In this document: in pieces, positions 50,021 through 59,978 of the stretch
Layout: every line of letters begins with the position of its first letter
How positions within the stretch are numbered: position 1 is the first letter of the stretch
NCBI GenBank assembly: GCA_033791545.1
Contig: JASJGL010000036.1
Span: 23,432-87,431 of the forward strand
Source: Antarcticimicrobium sp033791545
GTDB lineage: Bacteria > Pseudomonadota > Alphaproteobacteria > Rhodobacterales > Rhodobacteraceae
Length of the DNA stretch: 64,000 bases
Direction: 5' to 3'
The notes under the pieces: generated by a model
The model's input: only the letters and a program-made list of their open reading frames with translations
Database searches by the model: none
What the model was told of the DNA's origin: nothing
Position numbers and translations under genes: made by a program

Positions 50021-50412
50021 ATGGCGCATCTGATCGTGGATTATTCGGCGAACGTGGACGGCTGGATCGATATGGCCGCCTTTTGTGACACGCTGCGCCG
50101 CGCCGCCATCGAAACCGGCGTGCTGCCGATGCCGGGGGTGCGGGTCCGCGCGCTGCGGGCCGATTATGTCTCGATCGCGGACGGCAGCGCCGATCACGGC
50201 TATATCGACATATCGGTGCGCCTGCGCGGCGGCCGCGATCTGCCCACCCGCAAGGCTGCCACGGCGCAGATCTTTGCCGCCGCCGAACACGCCCTCGCGC
50301 CGGTGATGGCGACCCGATCGCTCGCCCTGTCGCTGGAGATGCGCGACATCGACCCAGAGCTGGCCCCGAAGACCGGCACCATCCGCGACCATTTGCAAAA
50401 GGGCGACACACC

Positions 50413-50416
<4 letters not shown>
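50021..50416 (+). CDS. hpaF: 5-carboxymethyl-2-hydroxymuconate isomerase homologue, N-terminal Pro replaced
   Basis: A 131-residue tautomerase-superfamily protein (CHMI family) expected to convert 5-carboxymethyl-2-hydroxymuconate to 5-oxopent-3-ene-1,2,5-tricarboxylate (OPET). The start MAHLIVDYSANVDGW matches the family's MPHLIVEYS, but the catalytic Pro1 is Ala. Other conserved segments are present (GVRVRALRADYV, HGYIDISVRLRGGRDLPTRK). The ATG at 50021 follows GGGAGGAGATC at ideal spacing, so the alanine is not due to a misplaced start. It overlaps hpaE by 4 bases. Confidence 0.88.
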
Positions 50417-51924
<1,508 letters not shown>

Positions 51925-51973
51925 GCCCCGCACCGACCGCCCATGAGCCGACCGCCTATGAGAGGACCCAAAG

Positions 51974-52954
51974 ATGCCCATTCCCGCCCCGAACCTTTGC
52001 CCGCCCTTCAACATCGTGCGGCTCAGCCATGTGGAACTGATCGTCAGCGATCTGGCGAAATCGCGCGCCTTTTATGTCGACACGCTGGGCCTTCAGGTCA
52101 CCGACGAGGACAGCGAGACGCTTTATCTGCGCGCGATGGAGGAACGCGGCCATCACTGCATCGTGCTGCGCAAGGGGTCAGAGCCACGGGCGCGCGATCT
52201 GGGCTTCAAGCTGTTCGGGGATGATGATCTCGACAAGGCCGAGGCGTTCTTTCGCGCCAAGGGGCTGCCGGTGGAGTGGGTGGATCGCCCGTTCCAGTCG
52301 CGCACCTTCCGCACCCGCGACCCGCATGGCACGCCGCTGGAGTTCTACGTCAAGATGGACCGGCTGCCGCCAATCCACCAGCAATACGCGCTGTATCGCG
52401 GGGTCAAACCGCTGCGGATCGACCATTTCAACTGCTTTTCACCCAATGTGGACGCAAGCGTCGCCTTTTATAACGAGATCGGCTTTCGGGTGACGGAATA
52501 CACCGAGGACGAGGACAGCGGTCATCTTTGGGCCGCATGGACCCACCGCAAAGGGGGCGTGCATGACATCGCCTTTACCAACGGCACCGGGCCACGGCTG
52601 CATCACACCGCGTTCTGGGTACCGACGCCGCTCAACATCATCGACCTGCTCGACCTGATGTCCACCACCGGCTGGGTCGACAACATCGAACGCGGGCCGG
52701 GGCGGCATGGGATTTCCAACGCCTTCTTTCTTTATATCCGCGATCCCGACGGCCACCGGATCGAGATCTATTGCTCGGACTACCAGACCGTCGACCCGGA
52801 TCTGGAGCCGATCAAATGGGATCTGAAAGACCCCCAGCGCCAGACGCTTTGGGGCGCGCCTGCGCCGCGCAGCTGGTTCGAAGAGGGCAGCCTGTTCGAG
52901 GGGCAAGAGCCGGTGCCCGCGCAATTGAAAGCGCAGCCGATCATTGCACCATGA
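51974..52954 (+). CDS. hpaD: Homoprotocatechuate 2,3-dioxygenase (VOC-type extradiol)
   Basis: A 326-residue dioxygenase that cleaves 3,4-dihydroxyphenylacetate between C2 and C3. The two-domain VOC fold places the iron ligands at His151 (LRIDHFNCFSPNV), His210 (LHHTAFWVPTP) and Glu264 (HRIEIYCSDYQT), close in position to those of Brevibacterium HPCD (H155, H214, E267). It is not of the unrelated LigB-like HpaD type found in E. coli. The ATG at 51974 follows GAGAGGACCCAAAG. An aromatic amino acid decarboxylase gene follows. Confidence 0.93.
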   Translation: MPIPAPNLCPPFNIVRLSHVELIVSDLAKSRAFYVDTLGLQVTDEDSETLYLRAMEERGHHCIVLRKGSEPRARDLGFKLFGDDDLDKAEAFFRAKGLPVEWVDRPFQSRTFRTRDPHGTPLEFYVKMDRLPPIHQQYALYRGVKPLRIDHFNCFSPNVDASVAFYNEIGFRVTEYTEDEDSGHLWAAWTHRKGGVHDIAFTNGTGPRLHHTAFWVPTPLNIIDLLDLMSTTGWVDNIERGPGRHGISNAFFLYIRDPDGHRIEIYCSDYQTVDPDLEPIKWDLKDPQRQTLWGAPAPRSWFEEGSLFEGQEPVPAQLKAQPIIAP

Positions 52955-53044
52955 CCCCGGCTTTCGTAGCAAAGGTTCGCGCCCGCCATCACGCCACCAA
53001 CGGGCGTTGCACAGAACCGGGGCGGCTCGGAACAGGAGCGACTT

Positions 53045-54460
53045 ATGAAATGGACTGAATTCGCCGGGTGGGGCCGCCGCGTCGCGGACTGGGCGCAGGA
53101 CTATCACCTGAACGTCGGCGACCGTCCGGTGCGGGCGCAAACCAAGCCGGGCGAGGTGCTGAACGCCCTGCCCGCCGCGCCGCCGGAAACCCCGGAAGAC
53201 ATGGAACAGGTGTTCCGCGATTTCGAAGAGATCGTGATGCCCGGCATCACCCATTGGCAACACCCGCGTTTCTTTGCCTATTTCAATTCCAACGCCGCCG
53301 CCCCCTCGGTGCTGGCGGAATTCCTCGTCTCCGCCATCGCGCCGCAATGCATGCTGTGGCAGACCTCTCCGGCTGCGACCGAGATGGAGACGCGGATGAT
53401 GGATTGGCTGCGCCAGTCGCTCGACCTGCCGCAGGGGTTCGCCGGTGTCATTCAGGACAGCGCCTCGACCGCGACGCTCGCCGCCGTGCTGACCATGCGG
53501 GAAAAGGCGCTGAACTGGACCGGCAACCAACAGGGCCTGCCGGGGCAGGTGCCGCTGCGGGTCTATGCGTCATCCGAAGTGCATACCTCGATCGACCGGG
53601 CGATTTGGATTTCCGGCATCGGGCAGGGCAACCTTGTGCGCATCCCGATCAAGGGCGACTGGCGCGGGATGGACCCGGCGGCGTTGGAGGTGGCGATCAA
53701 GGCAGATCTGGACGCCGGGTTTAAACCGGCGGGTGTGATCCTGTGCGTCGGCGGCACCGGCACCGGGGCGACCGACCCGATCGCCGCCTGTCTGGCGGTA
53801 GCGCAGAAGTACGGGCTGTACACCCACGTCGATGCCGCATGGGCCGGCAGCGCCATGATCTGCCCCGAGTTCCGCCACTACTGGAGCGGGGTCGAAGGCG
53901 CCGACAGCATCGTCTTCAATCCGCACAAATGGCTGGGGGCGCAGTTTGATTGCTCGGCCCATTTCGTACGAAATCCCGAGGATCTTGTACGCACCCTCGC
54001 GATCAGCCCGGAGTACCTGAAAACCCACGGGGCCGAGGGCGTCGTCAACTATTCCGAATGGTCGGTGCCGCTGGGCCGCCGCTTTCGCGCGCTGAAACTG
54101 TGGTTCCTGATCCGCGCTTATGGTCTCGAAGGGCTGCGAGAGCGGATCAGGAACCACGTCAAATGGTCGGTGCAACTGCACGACAGGCTGGCGGCCCACC
54201 CGGCGTTCGAGATCATCACCGCGCCGATGTGGTCGCTGTTTACCTTCCGCTATGCGCCGGGGGGCGTTGCAGATCTCGACGACCTCAACATCCGTCTGGT
54301 CAACGCGATCAACGATGACGGCCGCATCTATCTGACCCAGACCCGCGTTGATGGCGATCTGGTCATCCGGTTTCAGGCCGGGCAATTCGAGACCACCGAA
54401 AAGGACGTGATGATGGCCTATGACGTGATCACCGAAATCGCTGAAGGGCTGGACAGATGA
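53045..54460 (+). CDS. Aromatic-L-amino-acid decarboxylase-like PLP enzyme
   Basis: A 471-residue group II PLP-dependent decarboxylase. The PLP lysine Lys295 lies in VFNPHKWLGAQFDCSA, the stacking His in YASSEVHTSIDRA, and the PLP Asp in THVDAAWAGSAMICPE. HWQHPRFFAYFNSNAAAPSV at residues 73-92 and EMETRMMDWL match aromatic amino acid decarboxylases (tyrosine, DOPA, phenylalanine or tryptophan) rather than glutamate decarboxylases. It lies between hpaD and the hpaG-like gene, overlapping the latter by 4 bases, which suggests a route from an aromatic amino acid to the amine and on to homoprotocatechuate. Confidence 0.9.
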   Translation: MKWTEFAGWGRRVADWAQDYHLNVGDRPVRAQTKPGEVLNALPAAPPETPEDMEQVFRDFEEIVMPGITHWQHPRFFAYFNSNAAAPSVLAEFLVSAIAPQCMLWQTSPAATEMETRMMDWLRQSLDLPQGFAGVIQDSASTATLAAVLTMREKALNWTGNQQGLPGQVPLRVYASSEVHTSIDRAIWISGIGQGNLVRIPIKGDWRGMDPAALEVAIKADLDAGFKPAGVILCVGGTGTGATDPIAACLAVAQKYGLYTHVDAAWAGSAMICPEFRHYWSGVEGADSIVFNPHKWLGAQFDCSAHFVRNPEDLVRTLAISPEYLKTHGAEGVVNYSEWSVPLGRRFRALKLWFLIRAYGLEGLRERIRNHVKWSVQLHDRLAAHPAFEIITAPMWSLFTFRYAPGGVADLDDLNIRLVNAINDDGRIYLTQTRVDGDLVIRFQAGQFETTEKDVMMAYDVITEIAEGLDR

Positions 54461-55314
54461 GCAAGTTCGCGACCTATACCGCCGATGGGGAAACCTTTTA
54501 CGGGGCGGTGACCAACGAGGGGATGATCGCCCTGTCGCCTGCCTTCAAGAAATGGCCGACCCTGCGCGACGTGATCAAGGCCGGGGCGCTTTACGATCTG
54601 GCCATCGCGGCGCGGGATCGGGAGGTGACTCATCCGAACGGCAGCTTCCGCTATGACATCCCGATCGCGAACCCGGAAAAGATCATCTGCGTCGGCGTCA
54701 ACTTTCCCGACCGCAATGCCGAGTACAAGGACGGGCAGGAAGCCCCGCCCAACATGTCGCTGTTCATCCGCTTTGCGCGCAGCTTCACCGGCCATGAGCG
54801 CCCGCTGATCCGCCCGCCGGAAACGCCGCAACTGGATTACGAGGGCGAAATCGCGGTGGTGATCGGCAAGGGCGGACGGCGGATTTCGCAGGCCGACGCC
54901 TATGAGCACATCGCCGCGATCACCCTGTGCAACGAGGGCACGCTGCGCGACTGGGTGCGCCATGCCAAGTTCAACGTCACGCAGGGCAAGAACTGGGACA
55001 ACTCCGGCGCGATGGGGCCGTGGCTGGTGCCCTTTACCTCGCCCGCGCAGCTAGATGACGTGCGCCTGACCACCAAGGTGAACGGCGAGCTGCGCCAAGA
55101 CGACCGCACCGGGCGGATGCTGTTCCCGATCCGCCGGCAGATCGAATATATCTCGACCTTCACGACGCTGGTGCCGGGTGACATCATCGTGACCGGCACC
55201 CCCACCGGCGCGGGCGCACGGTTCGACCCGCCGCGGTTCCTGCACCCCGGCGACGTGATCGAGGTCGAGGCCGAGGGCATCGGCAAGCTGATCAACACGG
55301 TTCAAGACGAATGA
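54457..55314 (+). CDS. FAH-family hydrolase/decarboxylase, HpaG-like single domain
   Basis: A 285-residue fumarylacetoacetate-hydrolase fold protein. The metal-binding segments are ETPQLDYEGEIAVVIGKGG and the Asp in NFPDRNAEYKDGQEAPPNMS region; IIVTGTPTGAGARFDPPRFL is the usual late motif. By position between the isomerase/dehydrogenase and HpaH it is likely to be the OPET decarboxylase. E. coli HpaG has two such domains in one chain; here there is only one. An alternative is a general acylpyruvate hydrolase. It overlaps hpaH by 4 bases. Confidence 0.82.
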   Translation: MSKFATYTADGETFYGAVTNEGMIALSPAFKKWPTLRDVIKAGALYDLAIAARDREVTHPNGSFRYDIPIANPEKIICVGVNFPDRNAEYKDGQEAPPNMSLFIRFARSFTGHERPLIRPPETPQLDYEGEIAVVIGKGGRRISQADAYEHIAAITLCNEGTLRDWVRHAKFNVTQGKNWDNSGAMGPWLVPFTSPAQLDDVRLTTKVNGELRQDDRTGRMLFPIRRQIEYISTFTTLVPGDIIVTGTPTGAGARFDPPRFLHPGDVIEVEAEGIGKLINTVQDE

Positions 55315-56111
55315 CCCCTGCGCAATATGACGAGGCCGCCGAGACCCTGTTTCAGGCGGAACAAAGCGGCCAGCAATGCGGCCTGCTTTCGCTGCGCTAT
55401 CCCGGCATGACGCTGGACGACGCCTATGCGGTGCAGTCCCGGCTGATCGCGCGCAAGCTGGCCACGGGGCGGCGCAAGATCGGCTGGAAGATCGGGCTGA
55501 CCAGCCGGGCGATGCAGGACGCGTTGAAGATCGACACCCCGGACAGCGGCGTGCTGCTGGACGATATGGCCTTTGCGAACGGGGCCACCGTGCCCGCCGG
55601 TCGCTTTATCCAGCCACGGGTGGAGGCCGAAATCGCCTTTGTGATGAAGGCACCGCTGGCCGGGGCCGACTGCACGCGGGAGGATGTGCTGGCGGCGACC
55701 GAATACGTGGCGCCGTCGTTGGAGATTCTGGACACCCGCGTCCTGCGCGCCGATCCCGAGACAGGGAAGGCGCGCGTGATCACCGACACCATCAGCGACA
55801 ACGCCGCCAATGCCGGGGTTGTGCTGGGGCTGGAACATCACGCGCCCGACGCGGTGGATCTGCGCTGGACCGGGGCCATCGTCAGCCGTGACGGTGTGGT
55901 CGAGGAAACCGGGCTGGGGGCGGGTGTCTTGAACGATCCGGTCACATCCGTGCTCTGGCTTTCGCGTCGCATGGCGGCCTATGGTCAGCAGATCGAGGCG
56001 GGGGATATCGTGCTGTCAGGCTCGTTCATTCGCCCGATCGAGGCGCCCCCGGGCGCGCAGATCGCCGCCGATTTCGGGCCGTTCGGCTCGGTCCATATCA
56101 CTTTTGCATAA
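55311..56111 (+). CDS. hpaH: 2-oxo-hept-4-ene-1,7-dioate hydratase
   Basis: A 266-residue enzyme of the FAH/4-oxalocrotonate-decarboxylase fold that adds water to 2-oxohept-4-ene-1,7-dioate. Conserved segments are RRKIGWKIGLTSRAMQDALK, IQPRVEAEIAFVMKAPLAGA with the metal-binding Glu pair, and DIVLSGSFIRPIEAPPGAQI. It overlaps the preceding gene by 4 bases and is followed by hpaI after 9 bases with AAGAGGTTCCC as ribosome site. Confidence 0.93.
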   Translation: MTPAQYDEAAETLFQAEQSGQQCGLLSLRYPGMTLDDAYAVQSRLIARKLATGRRKIGWKIGLTSRAMQDALKIDTPDSGVLLDDMAFANGATVPAGRFIQPRVEAEIAFVMKAPLAGADCTREDVLAATEYVAPSLEILDTRVLRADPETGKARVITDTISDNAANAGVVLGLEHHAPDAVDLRWTGAIVSRDGVVEETGLGAGVLNDPVTSVLWLSRRMAAYGQQIEAGDIVLSGSFIRPIEAPPGAQIAADFGPFGSVHITFA

Positions 56112-56120
56112 GAGGTTCCC

Positions 56121-56891
56121 ATGCCCGTCCCCAAGAACAGCTTCAAACAGGCGCTCGCCGCCGGTGAAAAACAGATCGGTTGCTGGATGAGCTTTGCCGA
56201 CGGCCAAGCCGCCGAGATCATGGGCACCACCGGGTTTGATTGGCTGGTGATCGACGGCGAACACGCCCCCAACGATATTCGCTCGATCCGCGACCAGTTG
56301 AGCGCGCTTGCCGCCAGCCCCAGCCACCCTGTGGTGCGGGTGCCGATCGGCGAGACATGGATGATCAAACAGGTGCTGGATGCCGGGGCGCAAACCGTTC
56401 TGGTGCCGATGGTGGAAAGCGGCGATCAGGCCCGCGAGCTGGTGCGCGCCTGCCGCTATCCGCCCGAGGGCACCCGCGGCGTCGGGGCCATGGGGGGGCG
56501 GGCCACGATGTTTGGCTCGATCACCGATTACATCGCCACCGCCGATGCGGAAATCTGCCTGCTGGTGCAGGTGGAAAGCCGCGCCGGTCTGGCCGCGCTG
56601 GATGACATTCTGGCAGTTGAGGGGGTGGACGGCGTCTTTATCGGACCGGCGGATCTGTCGACCGACATGGGGTTCAAGGGCGACAGCGCCGCGCCAGAGG
56701 TCCACAAGGCCATCGCCGACGCCATTGCCCGGATCAAGGCGGCGGGCAAGGCGCCCGGCATCCTTGGCATCACCGACGACGCGATCCAGACCTATGCCGA
56801 CATGGGGGCGCAATTCCTTGCCGTCGGCATTGACGTGCTGATCTTGGCGCAAACCGCGCGGGCGCTCGCAACCCGCTGGAAACAGGGCTGA
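56121..56891 (+). CDS. hpaI: 4-hydroxy-2-oxo-heptane-1,7-dioate aldolase
   Basis: A 256-residue class II aldolase that splits the substrate to pyruvate and succinate semialdehyde, the end of the pathway. Landmarks are NSFKQALAAGEKQIGCWMSF, the catalytic His in WLVIDGEHAPNDI, RYPPEGTRGVGAMGG, the metal-binding Glu in LLVQVESRAG and Asp in DGVFIGPADLSTDMG. These match E. coli HpaI closely. It is the last hpa gene; the 136-base gap after it leads into the ABC transporter operon. Confidence 0.95.
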   Translation: MPVPKNSFKQALAAGEKQIGCWMSFADGQAAEIMGTTGFDWLVIDGEHAPNDIRSIRDQLSALAASPSHPVVRVPIGETWMIKQVLDAGAQTVLVPMVESGDQARELVRACRYPPEGTRGVGAMGGRATMFGSITDYIATADAEICLLVQVESRAGLAALDDILAVEGVDGVFIGPADLSTDMGFKGDSAAPEVHKAIADAIARIKAAGKAPGILGITDDAIQTYADMGAQFLAVGIDVLILAQTARALATRWKQG

Positions 56892-56924
56892 ACCCGCCCC
56901 TCCCGGCACGACATTGAAATCCCG

Positions 56925-56940
56925 TGCGTATTTACACGCA
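56925..56940. promoter_or_regulatory. Palindrome upstream of the ABC transporter genes
   Basis: TGCGT and ACGCA flank 6 bases in the hpaI-transporter gap. TTGACC follows at 56942. The same TGCGT-N6-ACGCA pattern occurs at azoR (29324-29339). It may be an operator of a regulator that is not in the window. Confidence 0.35.
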
Positions 56941-57027
56941 ATTGACCGAAACACGGTCCTGACGTTAGCGTGAACGCACGGGAGTATTTTGCGCCGAATT
57001 CGTGGCGCGCACGAGGGGAGAGAGAAC

Positions 57028-58203
57028 GTGAAACGCACATTTATTGTGGGTATGGTGTCTGCGCTTGCACTGGCGACCACCGCTGCCGCCGATATCAAGA
57101 TCGCCCATGTCTATGGCAAGACCGGCCCCTATGAGGCCTATGCCAAGCAATCCCATGACGGGCTGATGATGGGGCTGGAATATGCCACCGGCGGCACCAT
57201 GGAAATCAACGGCGAAAAGATCGTCGTGCTCGAAAAAGACACCCAGCTGAAACCGGAAAACGGCCGCGCGCTGCTGGAAGAGGCCTATGGCGACGATGAA
57301 GTCGATCTTGCCATCGGGCCGGTCAGCTCGGGCGTGGCGCTGGCCATGCTGCCGGTTGCCGAGGAATACGAAAAGATCCTGATCGTGGAGCCGGCAGTGG
57401 CCGATTCCATCACCGGCGAGAACTGGAACCGCTATATCTTCCGCACCGGGCGCAACTCGTCCCAGGACGCGGTGTCGAACGCCATCGCACTGGCTGGCCC
57501 GAACGTGCATATCGCCACGCTGGCGCAAGACTATGCCTTTGGCCGCGACGGCATCGCCGCGTTCAAGGAGGCGCTGGTCGGCACCGGCACCGATGTGACG
57601 CATGAAGAATACGTGCCCACCGACACCACCGATTTCACCGCCGCGGCTGAGCGCATCTTCAACGCGATGAAGGATCTGGACGGCGAGAAGAAGCTGTTCG
57701 TGATCTGGGCCGGTGGCGGCAACCCGATGAGCAAGATCAACGCGATGGATCCGGGCCGGTTCGGCATCAAGATCGCAACCGGCGGCAACATCCTGGCCGC
57801 GCTGGCCGCCTACAAGGATTTCCCCGGTATGGAGGGGGCGACCTATTACTATTACGAAATCCCGCAGAACCCGGTGAACGACTGGCTGGTCAAGGAACAT
57901 ATGGCCCGCTTTGGCACGCCGCCCGACTTTTTCACCGCCGGCGGCATGGCGGCAGGCATCGCCGCAGTTGAAGCGATCAAGAAGGCTGGCGGCACCGATA
58001 CCGAGGATCTGATCGCCACCATGGAAGGCATGGAGTGGGAGACCCCCAAGGGCAAGATGGTGTTCCGTCCCGAAGACCATCAGGCGTTGCAGTCGATGTA
58101 TCACTTCAAGATCCGCGTCGATCCCGACGTCGACTGGGCGATCCCGGAACTGGTGCGTGAACTGGGCATCGACGACCTGCCGATCCCTGTTCGTAACAAG
58201 TAA
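57028..58203 (+). CDS. Branched-chain amino acid-type ABC transporter substrate-binding protein
   Basis: A 391-residue periplasmic binding protein (LivK/HAAT type, type I fold). The signal peptide is MKRTFIVGMVSALALATTAA, and the mature protein starts near ADIKIAHVYGKTGPYEAYAK. Family segments are GPVSSGVALAMLPVAEEYEK, YIFRTGRNSSQDAVSNAIAL and FTAAAERIFNAMKDLDGEK. The GTG at 57028 follows GGGGAGAGAGAAC. Its position directly after hpaI suggests an aromatic acid or amine as ligand rather than leucine, but this is inference. Confidence 0.9.
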   Translation: MKRTFIVGMVSALALATTAAADIKIAHVYGKTGPYEAYAKQSHDGLMMGLEYATGGTMEINGEKIVVLEKDTQLKPENGRALLEEAYGDDEVDLAIGPVSSGVALAMLPVAEEYEKILIVEPAVADSITGENWNRYIFRTGRNSSQDAVSNAIALAGPNVHIATLAQDYAFGRDGIAAFKEALVGTGTDVTHEEYVPTDTTDFTAAAERIFNAMKDLDGEKKLFVIWAGGGNPMSKINAMDPGRFGIKIATGGNILAALAAYKDFPGMEGATYYYYEIPQNPVNDWLVKEHMARFGTPPDFFTAGGMAAGIAAVEAIKKAGGTDTEDLIATMEGMEWETPKGKMVFRPEDHQALQSMYHFKIRVDPDVDWAIPELVRELGIDDLPIPVRNK

Positions 58204-58217
58204 CCTTTTGCACGACC

Positions 58218-58247
58218 GGGGGCGGGTCGGCGATCCGATCCGCCCCC
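58218..58247 (+). other. Strong intercistronic hairpin after the binding-protein gene
   Basis: A 13-base stem (58218-58230 with 58235-58247, one G-T pair) with a CGAT loop lies 15 bases after the stop codon. No T-run follows. Hairpins here usually protect the 3' end of the abundant binding-protein message while letting some transcription reach the rest of the operon. Confidence 0.65.
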
Positions 58248-58356
58248 AAGGCCCGCCCGTCGGACACCGACGGCGCCGCGCCCGCGCCCGTTCGCGCCAC
58301 CCTCTGGGCCACATCTGGCCCCCGGTCGCGCATAGGGACGAGAAGGACAAAGCAGA

Positions 58357-59121
58357 GTGACAGACCCCATCCTCAGAACCCAGGATCTGACGGTCCGCTT
58401 CGGTGGCCATGTCGCGGTGGATGCCGTGAGCTGTGCCTTTCAGGCCGGAGAGCTGACCGCCATCGTCGGCCCCAATGGCGCCGGAAAGACCACCTATTTC
58501 AACCTGATATCGGGCCAGATCGCCGCCACCGCAGGCAAGGTGTTCCTGCGCGGAGAAGACATATCAAACCGCTCGGTGTCGCAACGCACCAAGGCAGGGA
58601 TCGGGCGGGCCTTTCAACTGACCAACCTGTTTCCCGATCTGACCGTGCTGGAAAACGTGCGGCTGGTGGTGCAGTCGCGCTCGGGCCAGGGCTTCAACCT
58701 GTGGTCGATGGCGTCCGGCCATGTCGAGCTGACCGAGGCGGCAATGGCGATCCTGAAACGCGTGCGGCTGCTGGAACAGCGCGCACAGGTGGTGTCAGAG
58801 CTGTCGCATGGCAACCAACGCAAGCTGGAGGTGGCGCTGCTGATCGCGCTGGACCCCGCCGTCTACATGTTCGACGAGCCCACCGCCGGGATGAGCGTGG
58901 ACGAAGCGCCTGTCGTGCTTGACCTGATCGCCGAACTCAAGGCGCAGGGCGATCGCACCATCTTGCTGGTCGAACACAAGATGGACGTGATCCGCACGCT
59001 CGCCGACCGGATCATCGTGCTGCACAACGGCGCGCTCGCCGCCGACGGGGCCCCGGCCGAGGTCATGGCCTCGGACGTGGTGCAGGAGGCCTATATGGGC
59101 AAGGAGCTGGAAGATGTCTGA
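58357..59121 (+). CDS. livG: ABC transporter ATP-binding protein (LivG-type)
   Basis: A 254-residue ATPase subunit of the importer. Walker A is VGPNGAGKTTYFNLISGQI (about residues 35-53), the signature is SELSHGNQRKLEVALLIALD, and Walker B is VYMFDEPTAGMS, followed by a switch His in LLVEHKMDVIRTL. The start is GTG at 58357 with AGAAGGACAAAGCAGA upstream. It overlaps livF by 8 bases. The name reflects the family, not a proven substrate. Confidence 0.92.
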   Translation: MTDPILRTQDLTVRFGGHVAVDAVSCAFQAGELTAIVGPNGAGKTTYFNLISGQIAATAGKVFLRGEDISNRSVSQRTKAGIGRAFQLTNLFPDLTVLENVRLVVQSRSGQGFNLWSMASGHVELTEAAMAILKRVRLLEQRAQVVSELSHGNQRKLEVALLIALDPAVYMFDEPTAGMSVDEAPVVLDLIAELKAQGDRTILLVEHKMDVIRTLADRIIVLHNGALAADGAPAEVMASDVVQEAYMGKELEDV

Positions 59122-59836
59122 TCCGATCCTCAAGCTCGAGGGCGTCCACACCAACATCGCCCAGTATCACATCCTGCAAGGCGTCGATCTGGAGGTGCCG
59201 CGCGGCGCGGTTACCATGCTTTTGGGCCGCAACGGGGTCGGCAAGACCACCACGCTGCGTTCGATCATCGGCCATTGGCGCGCCCACAAGGGCCGCATCC
59301 TGTTCGATGGCGAGGACATTACCGCCAAACCGACACCGGCGATCGCGCGCTCTGGCGTGGGGTTCGTGCCCGAGAACATGGGCATCTTTGCCGACCTGAC
59401 GGTAGAGGAAAACATGGTGCTCGCCGCCGCCTCTGGCCCGATTGACAGTGCCCGGCTGGACTGGGTGTTTTCGGCCTTTCCGCCGCTCAAGACCTTTTGG
59501 AAATCCGAGGCGGGGAACCTGTCGGGCGGGCAGAAACAGATGTTGTCGATCGCGCGGGCGATGATCGAGGAGCGCAAGCTGTATCTGATCGACGAGCCGA
59601 CCAAGGGGCTCGCCCCGGCCATCGTGTCGACCATGGCGCGCGCCCTGAAGGATCTGAAGGCGCAGGGCGCCTCGATCCTGCTGGTGGAACAGAACTTTGC
59701 CGTGGCCCGCGCGCTGGGGGACACCGCCAATGTGATGGATGACGGGCGGATGATCTGGTCTGGCACCATGGCGGAGCTAGCAAGCAATGCCGCCTTGCAG
59801 GAGCAGCTGATGGGGCTGAGCCTGGAGGCCCACTGA
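59114..59836 (+). CDS. livF: ABC transporter ATP-binding protein (LivF-type)
   Basis: A 240-residue second ATPase subunit. Walker A is LLGRNGVGKTTTLRSIIGHW, the signature NLSGGQKQMLSIARAM, Walker B KLYLIDEPTKGLAPAIVSTM and the switch His position is Gln in LLVEQNFAVARAL, as usual for LivF. The gene overlaps livG by 8 bases. A 142-base gap precedes the first permease gene; it contains AGTATTTGGAACAAGAAGAA, resembling a short repeat common in Rhodobacteraceae. Confidence 0.92.
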   Translation: MSDPILKLEGVHTNIAQYHILQGVDLEVPRGAVTMLLGRNGVGKTTTLRSIIGHWRAHKGRILFDGEDITAKPTPAIARSGVGFVPENMGIFADLTVEENMVLAAASGPIDSARLDWVFSAFPPLKTFWKSEAGNLSGGQKQMLSIARAMIEERKLYLIDEPTKGLAPAIVSTMARALKDLKAQGASILLVEQNFAVARALGDTANVMDDGRMIWSGTMAELASNAALQEQLMGLSLEAH

Positions 59837-59978
59837 TGCGGGCGCGGCGGAGGTCGGATGTGAGTATTTGGAACAAGAAGAAGCAGGGGGGCGGTGCGCT
59901 GTCCCGGCCTGCGGCGAGGAATGGGGCCAAAGACATGAACACGGACATGTGCGGCAAGATGATGGGGACGGGCGCGCG

